64,000 nucleotides of DNA, from assembly GCA_944321825.1 (NCBI GenBank), contig CALUMU010000011.1:1-64000 (forward strand), read 5' to 3'. This DNA comes from Candidatus Amulumruptor caecigallinarius. Lineage in GTDB: Bacteria; Bacteroidota; Bacteroidia; Bacteroidales; Muribaculaceae. The position numbers were made by a program, and so were the translations under genes. The notes beneath the pieces were generated by a model. It ran no database searches. It was not told the origin of the DNA and was given only the letters and a program-made list of their open reading frames with translations. Position 1 is the stretch's first letter; each line of letters opens with the position of its first letter. This document shows, one piece after another, positions 47,462 to 55,923 of the stretch.

Positions 47462-48310
47462 CTATTGCTTACGGAAAACGGTCCTGCACCAGTCACCCTC
47501 GGTGCATGTACCTGTCAGCACAAACCCATGCCCGGCTGCCGCTTTTTCTATCAGAGGGACATCTGCAAGATAGAAACCGCTGAATACAGCGATACCTCCC
47601 TCTTTGATAGCACCGGCATATAGAGCCATGTCGTTGATGATTATATTGCGGTTGATATTGGCGAGAAACAGATCCGCCTTTTGGCATTTCTCCAATGAAG
47701 CGGCATCGCCGAGTACTACTTCGACAGCGTCGCCAGCACCGTTAGCCTCCACATTTTCACGGGCATTGACCACCGCCATCTCGTCTATTTCAATAGCTGT
47801 GACATGCGAAGCTCCGAGCATCGACGCAAGTATGGCAAGAATACCGCTGCCTGTGCCCATGTCTGTCACCGCTTTGCCCTCCACACCGCAATCGAGGAGA
47901 AATCTTATCATCAGGCTCGTAGTGGCATGGTGACCTGTCCCGAAAGCCATCTTAGGGTCTATGACTATGTCATAGGCTGCGTCAGGGACATCTGTGTGAA
48001 AAGAACTATGGATGGCAACCTTGTCACCCACCACAATTGGGCGGAAATAATTCTTCTCCCACTCGCTGTTCCAGTCGCGTCCTTCTACCGTCTCCGAAGT
48101 CCAGACGATGTGTGTGTCAAACGGAAACTCGGCTATTATGCGGTCGACAGTTTCCGCATCAAAGTCCTCCTCCCTGACATATGCCGTCATCCCTGCATCA
48201 GTGGTCACAAAACTTTCATACCCGGCATCCGCAAGGAAAGCCGCAAGAAGATCCGTCATGTCGGCCGAACAGGGCACAAGGCGGAAATCGGTCTGGCGAT
48301 AGTCATTCAT
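47462..48310 (-). CDS. prmA: Ribosomal protein L11 methyltransferase
   Basis: SAM-dependent methyltransferase that modifies ribosomal protein L11. The 282 aa protein has an N-terminal substrate-recognition domain (about 1-110) and a Rossmann methyltransferase domain with the SAM motif VTDMGTGSGILAILASMLG and the VLANINRNI-like motif FLANINRNIII, which corresponds to the NPPY-type loop. A well-formed promoter sits 35 nt upstream. The small beta-barrel gene follows it. Confidence 0.92.
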   Translation of the reverse strand: MNDYRQTDFRLVPCSADMTDLLAAFLADAGYESFVTTDAGMTAYVREEDFDAETVDRIIAEFPFDTHIVWTSETVEGRDWNSEWEKNYFRPIVVGDKVAIHSSFHTDVPDAAYDIVIDPKMAFGTGHHATTSLMIRFLLDCGVEGKAVTDMGTGSGILAILASMLGASHVTAIEIDEMAVVNARENVEANGAGDAVEVVLGDAASLEKCQKADLFLANINRNIIINDMALYAGAIKEGGIAVFSGFYLADVPLIEKAAAGHGFVLTGTCTEGDWCRTVFRKQ

Positions 48311-48344
48311 AAAGACTATTAATAAATCGGTTGTACTTTTTCAG

Positions 48345-48375
48345 CAAAGTTACTCATTTTTAAACAACAAACAAA
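48345..48375 (-). promoter_or_regulatory. Promoter of prmA
   Basis: Minus-strand TTTG (48375-48372), 19 nt spacer and TAACTTTG (48352-48345), a full match to the Bacteroidetes consensus. Transcription should start near 48338, 28 nt before prmA. Confidence 0.75.
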
Positions 48376-48384
48376 CGCGGACGA

Positions 48385-48417
48385 CCCCGCCTCGAAGCAC
48401 AATGCTCGGAGGCGGGG
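48385..48417 (-). terminator. Terminator of the YtxH/holin-like gene group
   Basis: A 9 bp stem, CCCCGCCTC/GAGGCGGGG, with partial internal pairing, followed on the minus strand by a T-rich stretch (GTTTGTTTGTTGTTTA). It ends the small membrane-protein genes and overlaps the prmA promoter region. Confidence 0.65.
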
Positions 48418-48451
48418 CCGTTATGTCACATTAGCCGAAAGATGCCGGGAG

Positions 48452-48739
48452 TTATCTGCGTTTGCGTATGCGCATGAGCGAGCGGAAACCGGTCATGAGT
48501 TTCAAGCCCAGCAACACATAATCAAAGTAACTGAAACAGTTCAAGACCCGTCCGACCCACGACTGCTTACCTGACAGCGAGCCGGTAGAGGTCAGATTAC
48601 GCCCCATACCTGCCAGCTGCTCTTTCTGCATCTGTATGCGGGCCAGAGTGTACGCCCTCAGATAGACTATCTCATCTATAGTGTACCTGTGGCTTGCTGT
48701 AGGGTCGCTGAACGAGCTGATGAGTTCCTTATGATTCAT
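48452..48739 (-). CDS. Small conserved-looking hypothetical protein
   Basis: 95 aa protein of unknown function. The start at MNHKELISSFSD overlaps the stop of the preceding holin-like gene as ATGA, a sign of translational coupling; a longer in-frame start at 48769 is less likely. The C-terminal half has one hydrophobic stretch (FSYFDYVLLGLKLMTGF, about 66-82) and ends in a very basic tail (RIRKRR). It probably acts at the inner membrane with its neighbour. Confidence 0.65.
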   Translation of the reverse strand: MNHKELISSFSDPTASHRYTIDEIVYLRAYTLARIQMQKEQLAGMGRNLTSTGSLSGKQSWVGRVLNCFSYFDYVLLGLKLMTGFRSLMRIRKRR

Positions 48740-49068
48740 GACAGTAAGAGTTGAGATATGAATCGGCATATCGGATTGACTATAAGCCGTTTCTTAAAGA
48801 GTACGAACACTCCTATAAGCAACAGGTACAGTCCGCCAATGATTAGATAGGCCCACATCGCTCCGATTCCCATGGCAATCCAATGGACGAGCGCAATCGA
48901 CAGGAAAAAGAATGCAATCACTCCCAGGACGAACACGACAGCACACAATGCTATCGTCGCCAAAAGCCTCGCAGCCTTCTCGGTGACGGTGAGCTTGGTG
49001 TTGGACCAGTAGAGCTTTATCAGCTCCGACAGCCTCATCCATAGATTTTTATAACTCTCGGTATCCAT
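48736..49068 (-). CDS. Phage holin family (DUF1469-like) membrane protein
   Basis: 110 aa protein with an amphipathic N-terminus (SELIKLYWSNTKLTVTEKAARL) and two adjacent membrane helices (about 36-60 and 67-92). This form matches the Phage_holin_3_6/DUF1469 group, which in ordinary chromosomes is a general envelope protein and not a lysis gene. It is coupled to the hypothetical gene downstream by a 4 nt overlap and follows a YtxH-like gene after 40 nt. Confidence 0.75.
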   Translation of the reverse strand: MDTESYKNLWMRLSELIKLYWSNTKLTVTEKAARLLATIALCAVVFVLGVIAFFFLSIALVHWIAMGIGAMWAYLIIGGLYLLLIGVFVLFKKRLIVNPICRFISQLLLS

Positions 49069-49108
49069 CAGGTCAGGGGACTAATGTCGTCGCACCAGTC
49101 AGAGAGGC

Positions 49109-49309
49109 TTATTCGGCCTCTACCTCACTGGTGAGCTGCTCTACGAGAGCATCGATTTCACTGTCGCAGCATATGATGCCTTTCTTGCGGAGAATCTCGC
49201 GGATACGCTTGCGTGTGTCCTCACCTTTCTCCGGGGCAAGAAGCAGCGCAGCTCCGGCACCCACTATAGCTCCGCCTAAAAATGCGTAAAGAATTGATGT
49301 TGCGTTCAT
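49109..49309 (-). CDS. YtxH domain protein, copy B
   Basis: 66 aa protein with one N-terminal glycine- and alanine-rich membrane helix (about 6-25) followed by APEKGEDTRKRIRE, the conserved YtxH signature, and a short amphipathic tail that carries CC at 47-48. YtxH-like proteins are small general-stress and envelope proteins of unclear mechanism. The start codon directly abuts the left end of an inverted-repeat element. Confidence 0.8.
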   Translation of the reverse strand: MNATSILYAFLGGAIVGAGAALLLAPEKGEDTRKRIREILRKKGIICCDSEIDALVEQLTSEVEAE

Positions 49310-49537
49310 AAGTAACTCACAAAAATTAGTTATAAATTAAATCTTTCAAGTAACCCTGCGGGCTTGCATATCCTTATTCGTCTTTTCGGATGATTTTTAA
49401 CTCTCACTCAGTCGTTTAGCTCGCTTTATCGGCTTGTCGCTTTGGAGCGCAGCGAAAAAGAAACTCCATCGCTCGACTTAAAATTCGTCTCGAAAATCCT
49501 TCGCAATTATATGTAAGCTAATTTTTGCGAGTTACTT
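49310..49537. mobile_element. MITE-like element with 20 bp terminal inverted repeats
   Basis: Begins AAGTAACTCACAAAAATTAG (49310-49329) and ends with its reverse complement, CTAATTTTTGCGAGTTACTT (49518-49537), 19 of 20 bases matching. The 188 bp interior encodes no protein and contains smaller palindromes. It fills almost the whole space between the two YtxH genes. A related solo end lies at 55881-55916. No transposase or clear target-site duplication is visible, so mobility is inference. Confidence 0.5.
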
Positions 49538-49545
49538 GTCATTTT

Positions 49546-49749
49546 TTATTTTACTTTATCGATTTCGTCAGCGATAGTGTCTGCAAGCTCTTCCATCTTG
49601 TTTTTCTTGAGCTTCAGACCCTGCTCTTTGAGAAATTCCATTATGTTGTCACGAGTCTTTTCACCCTTTTCAGGAGCAAGAAGAAGACCTACAGCTGCTC
49701 CAGCGACGGCACCGCCGACCACTGCGAGAATAATGTTGAGGGGTTTCAT
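49546..49749 (-). CDS. YtxH domain protein, copy A
   Basis: 67 aa paralog of the protein encoded at 49109-49309: membrane helix (about 5-24), LLLAPEKGEKTRDNIMEFLK signature and a lysine-rich coiled C-terminus. The two YtxH genes share the GGA-rich helix and APEKGE motif and probably arose by duplication, later separated by the inverted-repeat element. It heads the small membrane-protein group read leftward. Confidence 0.8.
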   Translation of the reverse strand: MKPLNIILAVVGGAVAGAAVGLLLAPEKGEKTRDNIMEFLKEQGLKLKKNKMEELADTIADEIDKVK

Positions 49750-49853
49750 ATCGGTATGTTTTTAAGAATTGGTTGATGACAAATCAATTGCCTATTTTAA
49801 TATATAACAATCAGACCGTATTTTTGTGCGATTAGCCTGCGACTTTTTCCACA

Positions 49854-51275
49854 TTACATGAGCAAATAGCTGGTCAGAGGAGCGGTCTTGCCGGTCAATA
49901 CACCTTTCTTAACCACAAACTTGGTGCCATGCACGCCATCAGTATATTCGCCGTCGGCGAGCGAAGTAGCCAGTTTGACCTTCTGTGCCTTATTGCTGAT
50001 GTTGACCAAAGCAACGCCCTTGTTTCCGCGCTCGACTTCCACGAGAGCACCGTTTTCAGAGACTACGATATTTTCAGGCTGACCCGCCATGGCAGTACGG
50101 AACTTGTTGACAGCCACGACTTCAGGATGCTTGAAATTATCATTGCCACGGGCTCCTATACGGTTGTTGCCCCACACATTGCCCGGACCGCTACCGGCAG
50201 GACGGCTGTAGAAAAGCGGCATACCTCCATTGCGGGCGGTCAGAACCACCCATCCCATGCGTATCTGGTCATCCGTCAGGCCGGCGGACTCGTGGGCATT
50301 ACAGTATGTGTCATGCGATTCGACCCAAGTGACAAGGTGGTCAGGCGTCATTGTGTGGTTCCAGCCACGCAGGTCGACGGAATTGGCATCCATTTTTTCG
50401 AGGGCAGTACGGAGCGTATGCCCATAGTTGCTCGCCGTCATCGACATGTATTTTGCATATTCAGCCTCCGGGACATTCTTATCCTGAAGCACTTCGCCGT
50501 AGACAAACACCGTGTCAGGCATCAGCAGCGACAATCCCTGCACAGCCTCGCGACCTGTAGCGACATCCCAGAAGTTGTTACGCTCCGCCTCCGGGGCTAC
50601 CGGATCGCTCGGCACACCTATATGCTTGGCTGTATCGAAGCGGAAACCACGGGCGCCGAGATTGATCAGGTCGTTGATATACTGGAGGAAATAATACTGG
50701 AAATCAGGGTTTTCAGTATTTACGTCAGGCAGCCCGCCCATGGCCCACAGAGTGCATTGTGTACGGTCGTTATAATCCTTTATCTCATTAAAGCCTGATT
50801 TATGATACAGCTTCTGACGGCCACCTACCGCAGTCAGGAAATCCTGAGTCACGGCCGTAGTGTCAAATGCAGTGTGGTTGGGAAGCACATCTACAAGCAC
50901 TTTCACATTATATTTGCGGGCGCTGTCACATAGAGCCTTGAACTGGTCACGCGTACCGAGCTGGTAATTGCCGACCTTCCAGTCGATAGGCTGGTAATGG
51001 TAGTACCATTTACCTTTTACCGAATCACCTTCCTGGCTGAACAGAGCCATGCCTCCGCCTTCACCGACGTAGCAGGTATTGGCAGGAGATGTCTGCACGT
51101 ATTTGTAACCGGCATCGGCAATGTCTTTCATGTTGTCGGCTACGGTAGGGAACGACCACGACCAAGCATGCAGGATAGTCGCATCAGCAGGAATTTTAGG
51201 ATCTGGATTAGTGGAGGCAGATGCCATGAGAGCTGCCACGGAAAGCGTACCGGCTATTGCAGTCAACTTTTTCAT
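49854..51275 (-). CDS. Compact secreted GH13 alpha-amylase
   Basis: 473 aa enzyme with a signal peptide (1 to about 20, ending ASAS) and only a GH13 catalytic domain plus a short C domain. Catalytic residues are D214 in GFRFDTAKH, E261 in YGEV and D322 in ESHD. The TAKHIG and VESHDTY segments resemble the AmyE-like subfamily. Unlike the two large amylases it has no carbohydrate-binding modules and no sorting domain, so a periplasmic site is likely. It is a single gene with its own promoter. Confidence 0.92.
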   Translation of the reverse strand: MKKLTAIAGTLSVAALMASASTNPDPKIPADATILHAWSWSFPTVADNMKDIADAGYKYVQTSPANTCYVGEGGGMALFSQEGDSVKGKWYYHYQPIDWKVGNYQLGTRDQFKALCDSARKYNVKVLVDVLPNHTAFDTTAVTQDFLTAVGGRQKLYHKSGFNEIKDYNDRTQCTLWAMGGLPDVNTENPDFQYYFLQYINDLINLGARGFRFDTAKHIGVPSDPVAPEAERNNFWDVATGREAVQGLSLLMPDTVFVYGEVLQDKNVPEAEYAKYMSMTASNYGHTLRTALEKMDANSVDLRGWNHTMTPDHLVTWVESHDTYCNAHESAGLTDDQIRMGWVVLTARNGGMPLFYSRPAGSGPGNVWGNNRIGARGNDNFKHPEVVAVNKFRTAMAGQPENIVVSENGALVEVERGNKGVALVNISNKAQKVKLATSLADGEYTDGVHGTKFVVKKGVLTGKTAPLTSYLLM

Positions 51276-51357
51276 CGTACTTTGTGAACTTAAAGGTAAG
51301 GATTGTATATTATAATTACTTAAGTGATATAAGTGTCAAAAAGGATTTCTTTTCACC

Positions 51358-51387
51358 CAAAGTTAGCAAATATTTTCGGTTTTCAAT
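51358..51387 (-). promoter_or_regulatory. Promoter of the compact amylase gene
   Basis: A -7 box TAACTTTG (51365-51358) with ATTG at 51387-51384, spacer 18 nt, gives a leader of about 75 nt. Confidence 0.5.
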
Positions 51388-51436
51388 TCGCACTATAGCT
51401 TAAAGCCGTGCTGCTTTAGCTTTTATTAGCATCTCT

Positions 51437-52279
51437 CTACCGGTGCAGTCTGTATCGCTTGGCAAGTCTGGCGTATGCGTCGGTTTCCTTGAAGTCTATC
51501 AGTGCGGCATTAATCGAATCGGCAAGCTGCTGGCGGTCACGCGCTATGAGCCACGACTGGAATTGCGTGAAGGAAATCCCCAACGACACATCGACCTGCG
51601 GGTAATCCTTAGCCAGACGCAACGCAGTAGCCTCATTGACCACCGCCATAGGAATCTGACCGAGAGAGGTCAGCATAAACAACTGCTCCGAGCCGTATTC
51701 GTCGCTCTCCTTGACAGGAATCTCCCGGCCTATTTCACGCGACAGATTATGGAGCCGCGATACGGCAGGAGACCCCTTTGGCACCCACACGGTGTCACCT
51801 CCCAGCTCTATCTGGGTCTGTACCCTCCCTTTCCGCGTAACCGAATCACGCATCTGCACGAGCACCTGCTTGTCGAGAAACGACGGCTCGGTAAATATCA
51901 CCCTGTCCTGCATGTCGGTAGTCCGGGCGACATCCGCCACCAATATGTCATATTTATGCGAGTCAAGGCCGTCGAGACCCTGGCTGATATTGGTCAACGG
52001 ATGGAATTTCAACGGCAGTCCCTTTTGGCGGGCTATCTCCCGGATGACATCGTAATTAAAGCCGCCCAACGTGTCGTCATAGCGGTAAAGCGACATTGGC
52101 GAGTACTCTATGGCCACATCAAGCGTGTCGCCTGACGACGGAAGGTAGGGGATGCGGTAACTACGGAAGATACTGCACTCCCTGAGCATGACCATGCAGG
52201 TCAATGCAGCGACGAGAAGCACCGCATAGAGCAGCGCACGTCCACGGGCCGGTCTTGGGCGTTGTAACATATTTGGCAT
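51437..52279 (-). CDS. Membrane-anchored solute-binding (SBP_bac_3/MltF-like) protein
   Basis: 280 aa protein with an N-terminal membrane anchor (about 15-33) and an extracytoplasmic type 2 periplasmic-binding fold (about 50-275, DVAIEYSPMSLYRYDDTLGGFNYDVIREIA and DILVADVARTTDMQDRVIFTEP). The fold is that of amino-acid-binding proteins and of the N-terminal half of MltF. The lytic transglycosylase domain of MltF is absent and the length rules it out. No ABC permease adjoins it. It follows the Porin_10 gene by 4 nt, so it may work with that porin. An alternative start is the ATG at 52270. Confidence 0.75.
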   Translation of the reverse strand: MPNMLQRPRPARGRALLYAVLLVAALTCMVMLRECSIFRSYRIPYLPSSGDTLDVAIEYSPMSLYRYDDTLGGFNYDVIREIARQKGLPLKFHPLTNISQGLDGLDSHKYDILVADVARTTDMQDRVIFTEPSFLDKQVLVQMRDSVTRKGRVQTQIELGGDTVWVPKGSPAVSRLHNLSREIGREIPVKESDEYGSEQLFMLTSLGQIPMAVVNEATALRLAKDYPQVDVSLGISFTQFQSWLIARDRQQLADSINAALIDFKETDAYARLAKRYRLHR

Positions 52280-52283
52280 TCAC

Positions 52284-54245
52284 TTAGTTGGCAAAATCGA
52301 CAGAGATGCCCATCTGGAATCTCCTGGGATTGAGAGGATAGTGGGGGATTGAAAAATAATTGTTGGAACCCATGCCCTGATTGACATGCGACATCATCAC
52401 ATAGAAGCGGGCACGGCTGAGTTTCAGGTTGATGTACGCATTCATAAACGCGAAATTGCCACACAGAGCTTCATCCTGATTATAGAATGCCTCAGTGGCC
52501 GGCTGATAACCGGGGGCTCGGTAACGCGTATAATAATCGCAGTCGACTCCCAACTGTACGGACAACACCTTTGCAATCTTGAAAGTAACGTACAGATTGC
52601 TGTAGACGGCAAGAGCCGGAAGCGGTATCACATCCTCATTGGACGTGGCCTGATAAGTAATACGGTTGTCCCAATGCAGCGGTCCTACTGAAAACGGCTG
52701 CTCCAGACGCGCCCAGAACAACTGCACTCCGCCGCTATGCTGGGCCGGCAGGGCGTTCCGGTCGAAATAAACGCAGTTAGTGACTGTCTCCGTCCCGACA
52801 TTGACCGATGTACCCCAGCGCGGAAATTCGATACGCCCCCCGACCCGGAACGATTGCGTATTGTCGAAATTATTGTTCCATATATAATGGTTCGAGCGGT
52901 ATTTCTCCATGAGCGGCGAGCAGTGTTCATTGACCAATCTGGCATACGCGGTGACGCTCAAAGTGTCCTTGCGAAGCGGAATATTGCCTGTCATATGTCC
53001 CGACACATTGAATTCCCCGGCCGCACCGACAACGCCTATACGTCCTATCGCGTCATATTTGAAATACTTGCCTTTGTCACTATAAAGGCGCGCTCCGACA
53101 TACAGACGGTTTTGCGTGATGACATCCTCCATAGGCGTGTAATCCGGCAGCGGTGTCAGCTCCTCGTGACGCGGATATTCCGCCTCGTCGTAATAAGGCA
53201 GACGGTAACGGCTGTAGTCATAAGTGACAAATCCTGTCAGTCCCATCTTGGCCCACTTGTGGAAGCCCTCTATAAGGCCGATGCCCAGAGTATTTGTCAC
53301 ATTGGTGTACGAGGTCCTGTCATACCCCCCCGAAGTGTCATAGTAATTGTCAGCCCAGAAGCCTTCGGTGTCCTCGCTGCTGTTCTTGTTCGTAAACACA
53401 TGCGAATTGGTTTTCAGATTGAAAGTCCATATCAGGTCGGTCACAGGGATGAATGTGCGCCGGACTATGGTATCGGTATCACTGCGCTCTACATGATGAT
53501 ACCCGAGGCTATAACGGTTGTTGACAAACAGGTCAAATCCCTTGACCCTCGTATGGGCATCGTTGAGATTGACCGCAAAGTTCTTCGCGCCGCCACCGAT
53601 AGCCGCCGACGGGGCATTGTCGGGATCAAGTATCACCGCGTCATCCTTAAGCCCCCCGTTTTCCTTGTTAAGCATATTGTATGACAGCATACTCACCATC
53701 AACTGATAACGGTCTCCCATATAGGAACCCGACAATCCCCAATTAAAATCCTTGGAACCCTGAGCTTGGTAGCTTCCCCTCGAATAAAGGTAATCGAGAT
53801 ACGCCCCTATCTGTATCTGACGGTTGACATTGCCTGAAAAGACACCGTTAAGACGGTCCTGGCCGACATCCCGCCCACCGCCGAAATTGTAACTCAGCAG
53901 CGTCATGGGTATGCGCGTGTTGTAAAACTTGTAACTGTCAAGTGGCGGCAACCAAGCTCTGAGAGGGTCTACGAAATAAAAATCGCTCTTCGGAGCCCTG
54001 TCAATCCATATCATATTGATTCCTTGCGCACCGAGGTTACCCGTAGTGGCATAAGCGGAAGACACCGCCGAGGGCACCGACCGCTGCGCATAGTCAGTAA
54101 ACAGTGTGTCTATCGTGGAGGGATGCGACACTCCAAGCGGCATCGTGGCCTCCCATGCGTATGACGGTGCTATCTCTGGGTCTTTGGCTCCGACCGCAAC
54201 CATGGCAGAGAGCAATATTATAAGGAATAACAGGATTTTTTTCAT
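52284..54245 (-). CDS. Putative porin (Porin_10 family)
   Basis: Predicted outer-membrane beta-barrel protein of 653 aa after a signal peptide (1 to about 19, KKILLFLIILLSAMVAVGA). The mature part is rich in aromatic alternating strands (IQIGAYLDYLYSRG, NWGLSGSYMGDRYQLMVSML, FYVMMSHVNQG) and ends in the strand RRFQMGISVDFAN. The start is set at the methionine before KKILLF because the in-frame ATG at 54278 lies inside the -7 box. It is transcribed with the solute-binding-like gene. The transported solute is unknown. Confidence 0.8.
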   Translation of the reverse strand: MKKILLFLIILLSAMVAVGAKDPEIAPSYAWEATMPLGVSHPSTIDTLFTDYAQRSVPSAVSSAYATTGNLGAQGINMIWIDRAPKSDFYFVDPLRAWLPPLDSYKFYNTRIPMTLLSYNFGGGRDVGQDRLNGVFSGNVNRQIQIGAYLDYLYSRGSYQAQGSKDFNWGLSGSYMGDRYQLMVSMLSYNMLNKENGGLKDDAVILDPDNAPSAAIGGGAKNFAVNLNDAHTRVKGFDLFVNNRYSLGYHHVERSDTDTIVRRTFIPVTDLIWTFNLKTNSHVFTNKNSSEDTEGFWADNYYDTSGGYDRTSYTNVTNTLGIGLIEGFHKWAKMGLTGFVTYDYSRYRLPYYDEAEYPRHEELTPLPDYTPMEDVITQNRLYVGARLYSDKGKYFKYDAIGRIGVVGAAGEFNVSGHMTGNIPLRKDTLSVTAYARLVNEHCSPLMEKYRSNHYIWNNNFDNTQSFRVGGRIEFPRWGTSVNVGTETVTNCVYFDRNALPAQHSGGVQLFWARLEQPFSVGPLHWDNRITYQATSNEDVIPLPALAVYSNLYVTFKIAKVLSVQLGVDCDYYTRYRAPGYQPATEAFYNQDEALCGNFAFMNAYINLKLSRARFYVMMSHVNQGMGSNNYFSIPHYPLNPRRFQMGISVDFAN

Positions 54246-54275
54246 AAGGAAGTTTCTGTATTCACAGGACTGCGG

Positions 54276-54283
54276 CAAAGTTA
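54276..54283 (-). promoter_or_regulatory. -7 element for the porin operon
   Basis: TAACTTTG on the minus strand 31 nt before the chosen start. It overlaps the longer in-frame ATG, which is therefore excluded. No -33 box at the usual distance. Confidence 0.5.
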
Positions 54284-54310
54284 CTGAAAAAAATCCATTG
54301 GAATAGGCAC

Positions 54311-54343
54311 AAAAAAAAATTACTCGTCGTCTCGACGAATAAT
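54311..54343 (-). terminator. Terminator of the his operon
   Basis: An 11 bp stem (54319-54329 with 54333-54343, one mismatch) with a TCT loop is followed on the minus strand by a run of nine T. It lies about 120 nt past hisIE and directly upstream of the porin -7 element. Confidence 0.8.
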
Positions 54344-54464
54344 CTTCTTACCTTAAATCTAATACCATGAAAAACTTGGTACAAAGTTAAGGATTAGATG
54401 TTGAAAACCAAAATCTACGAACTAAAAAACATGTTATTTAACATAGTTTAAGAGTAGTCCCGTT

Positions 54465-55064
54465 TTACGAGTGCCTTTTGATCAGCTCGCGCTCGATGTC
54501 AGGGAGGGTGACATCCATCTGCTCAAGAAGCACAAGAAGATGATATATGAGGTCGGACGCTTCGTAGATGAAACGGTCACGGTTGCCGTCGACAGCCTCA
54601 ACGACCGATTCTACCGCCTCCTCGCCTACTTTTTGGGCTATCTTCTTCACACCTTTAATAAAAAGCTTGGTAGTGTACGAGTTTTCCGGCATCTGCGCGT
54701 GGCGTTGCTGCACCAACCGGCTCAGACTGCGTATGAATCCGTCCTCGACAGGCGTGTCGAAGCACGACACGGTACCCCGGTGACATGTAGGGCCTATAGG
54801 ATCGGCTTTTATTAGCAACGTATCGGCATCACAGTCGGCGTACATATCCACGACATTAAGGAAATGCCCGGAAGTCTCACCTTTGGTCCATAATGCCTGA
54901 CGTGTACGGCTGTAGAACGTTACTTTACCTGTGGCTACGGTCTTATCAAACGCCTCACGGTTCATATATCCGAGCATCAGCACACGTAATGTGGTAGCAT
55001 CCTGAACTACGACCGGCAAAAGTCCGTCAGCGCATTTATCGAGTTTAAAATGGTTGAAATCCAT
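54465..55064 (-). CDS. hisI: Bifunctional phosphoribosyl-AMP cyclohydrolase/phosphoribosyl-ATP pyrophosphatase
   Basis: Catalyses steps 2 and 3 of histidine synthesis. The N-terminal cyclohydrolase domain (about 1-110) shows DADTLLIKADPIGPTCHRG with its zinc cysteine, and the C-terminal pyrophosphohydrolase domain (about 112-199) shows the MazG-like EEAVESVVEAVDGNRDRFIYEASDLIYHL segment. The 199 aa length fits the fused HisIE form. It is the last gene of the his operon, 23 nt after hisF. Confidence 0.95.
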   Translation of the reverse strand: MDFNHFKLDKCADGLLPVVVQDATTLRVLMLGYMNREAFDKTVATGKVTFYSRTRQALWTKGETSGHFLNVVDMYADCDADTLLIKADPIGPTCHRGTVSCFDTPVEDGFIRSLSRLVQQRHAQMPENSYTTKLFIKGVKKIAQKVGEEAVESVVEAVDGNRDRFIYEASDLIYHLLVLLEQMDVTLPDIERELIKRHS

Positions 55065-55087
55065 ATATTCAAATCTTAAAAATAGTC

Positions 55088-55852
55088 CTACAAAGAAGTG
55101 CGCACAGGGATGCCCAACGCCGCAAGCTGCCGTTTCAGCTCCGACACGGTAATCTCTCCATAGTGGAAAATGCTGGCTGCCAGAGCGGCATCGGCACGTC
55201 CCTCCTGAAGCACCTCGGCTATATCGCCCACACTGCCAGCCCCACCAGAGGCTATCACGGGGATAGTGAGGTCGGCTGCCAGACGTGCATATGTGTCACA
55301 CGGATAGCCGTTGCGCGTGCCGTCATGGTTCATGGAGGTGAAAAGTATCTCTCCGGCACCACGTGCCTCCACCTCCGAAGCCCACGTAAACAGTTCGCGC
55401 CCGCTCACCCGGCTGCCGCCATGGGTGGTCACATGCCAGATGCCGTCATCCATGAGCTTGGCATCAATAGCAGCCACTACAAACTGTGCGCCATACCGTC
55501 CGGCTATCTGTGATATGAGTTCGGGATTGGCTACAGCAGCACTGTTGACCGTAATTTTGTCAGCACCTGCATCGAGCAGCCGCGAGGCATCATCAACAGT
55601 AGAAATGCCGCCTCCCACAGTAAAAGGGATGTTGATACGGTCGGCAATCCTCTCAACCAGACGCGTAAAGGTGCTGCGCCCTTCGCGCGACGCGCTGATG
55701 TCGAGAAACACTAATTCGTCGGCACCTTCGGCTGCATAACGAGCCCCGAGTTCTACGGCATCCCCGACATCTGCAAGCCCTTCGAAGTTTATGCCTTTGA
55801 CAGTACGTCCGTCTTTGACATCAAGACAAGGAATTATGCGTTTTGCAAGCAT
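55088..55852 (-). CDS. hisF: Imidazole glycerol phosphate synthase cyclase subunit
   Basis: (beta/alpha)8 barrel that uses ammonia from HisH to make IGP and AICAR. The catalytic aspartates are D11 in [15 protein letters not shown] and the equivalent of D130 in [13 protein letters not shown]; the phosphate sites TVGGGI and [11 protein letters not shown] are intact. Length 254 aa. It is separated from hisA by 71 nt that contain a copy of the small inverted-repeat element. Confidence 0.96.
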   Translation of the reverse strand: MLAKRIIPCLDVKDGRTVKGINFEGLADVGDAVELGARYAAEGADELVFLDISASREGRSTFTRLVERIADRINIPFTVGGGISTVDDASRLLDAGADKITVNSAAVANPELISQIAGRYGAQFVVAAIDAKLMDDGIWHVTTHGGSRVSGRELFTWASEVEARGAGEILFTSMNHDGTRNGYPCDTYARLAADLTIPVIASGGAGSVGDIAEVLQEGRADAALAASIFHYGEITVSELKRQLAALGIPVRTSL

Positions 55853-55880
55853 ATGTGGCTATATATATGTTTCAACTAAT

Positions 55881-55916
55881 AAGTAACTCGCAAAAATTAG
55901 CTTGCATATGTTACTT
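55881..55916. repeat. Small copy of the AAGTAAC inverted-repeat element
   Basis: AAGTAACTCGCAAAAATTAG (55881-55900) followed by CTTGCATAT and ending GTTACTT (55910-55916). It matches the reverse complement of the right end of the 49310-49537 element over about 28 bases with one difference. It lies in the hisA-hisF gap. Confidence 0.6.
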
Positions 55917-55923
55917 AACTTAA

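Noticed and set aside
48736-49068. Prophage remnant suggested by the holin-family protein
   Set aside because: No other phage gene, integrase or attachment site is near, and this family is common in ordinary chromosomes.
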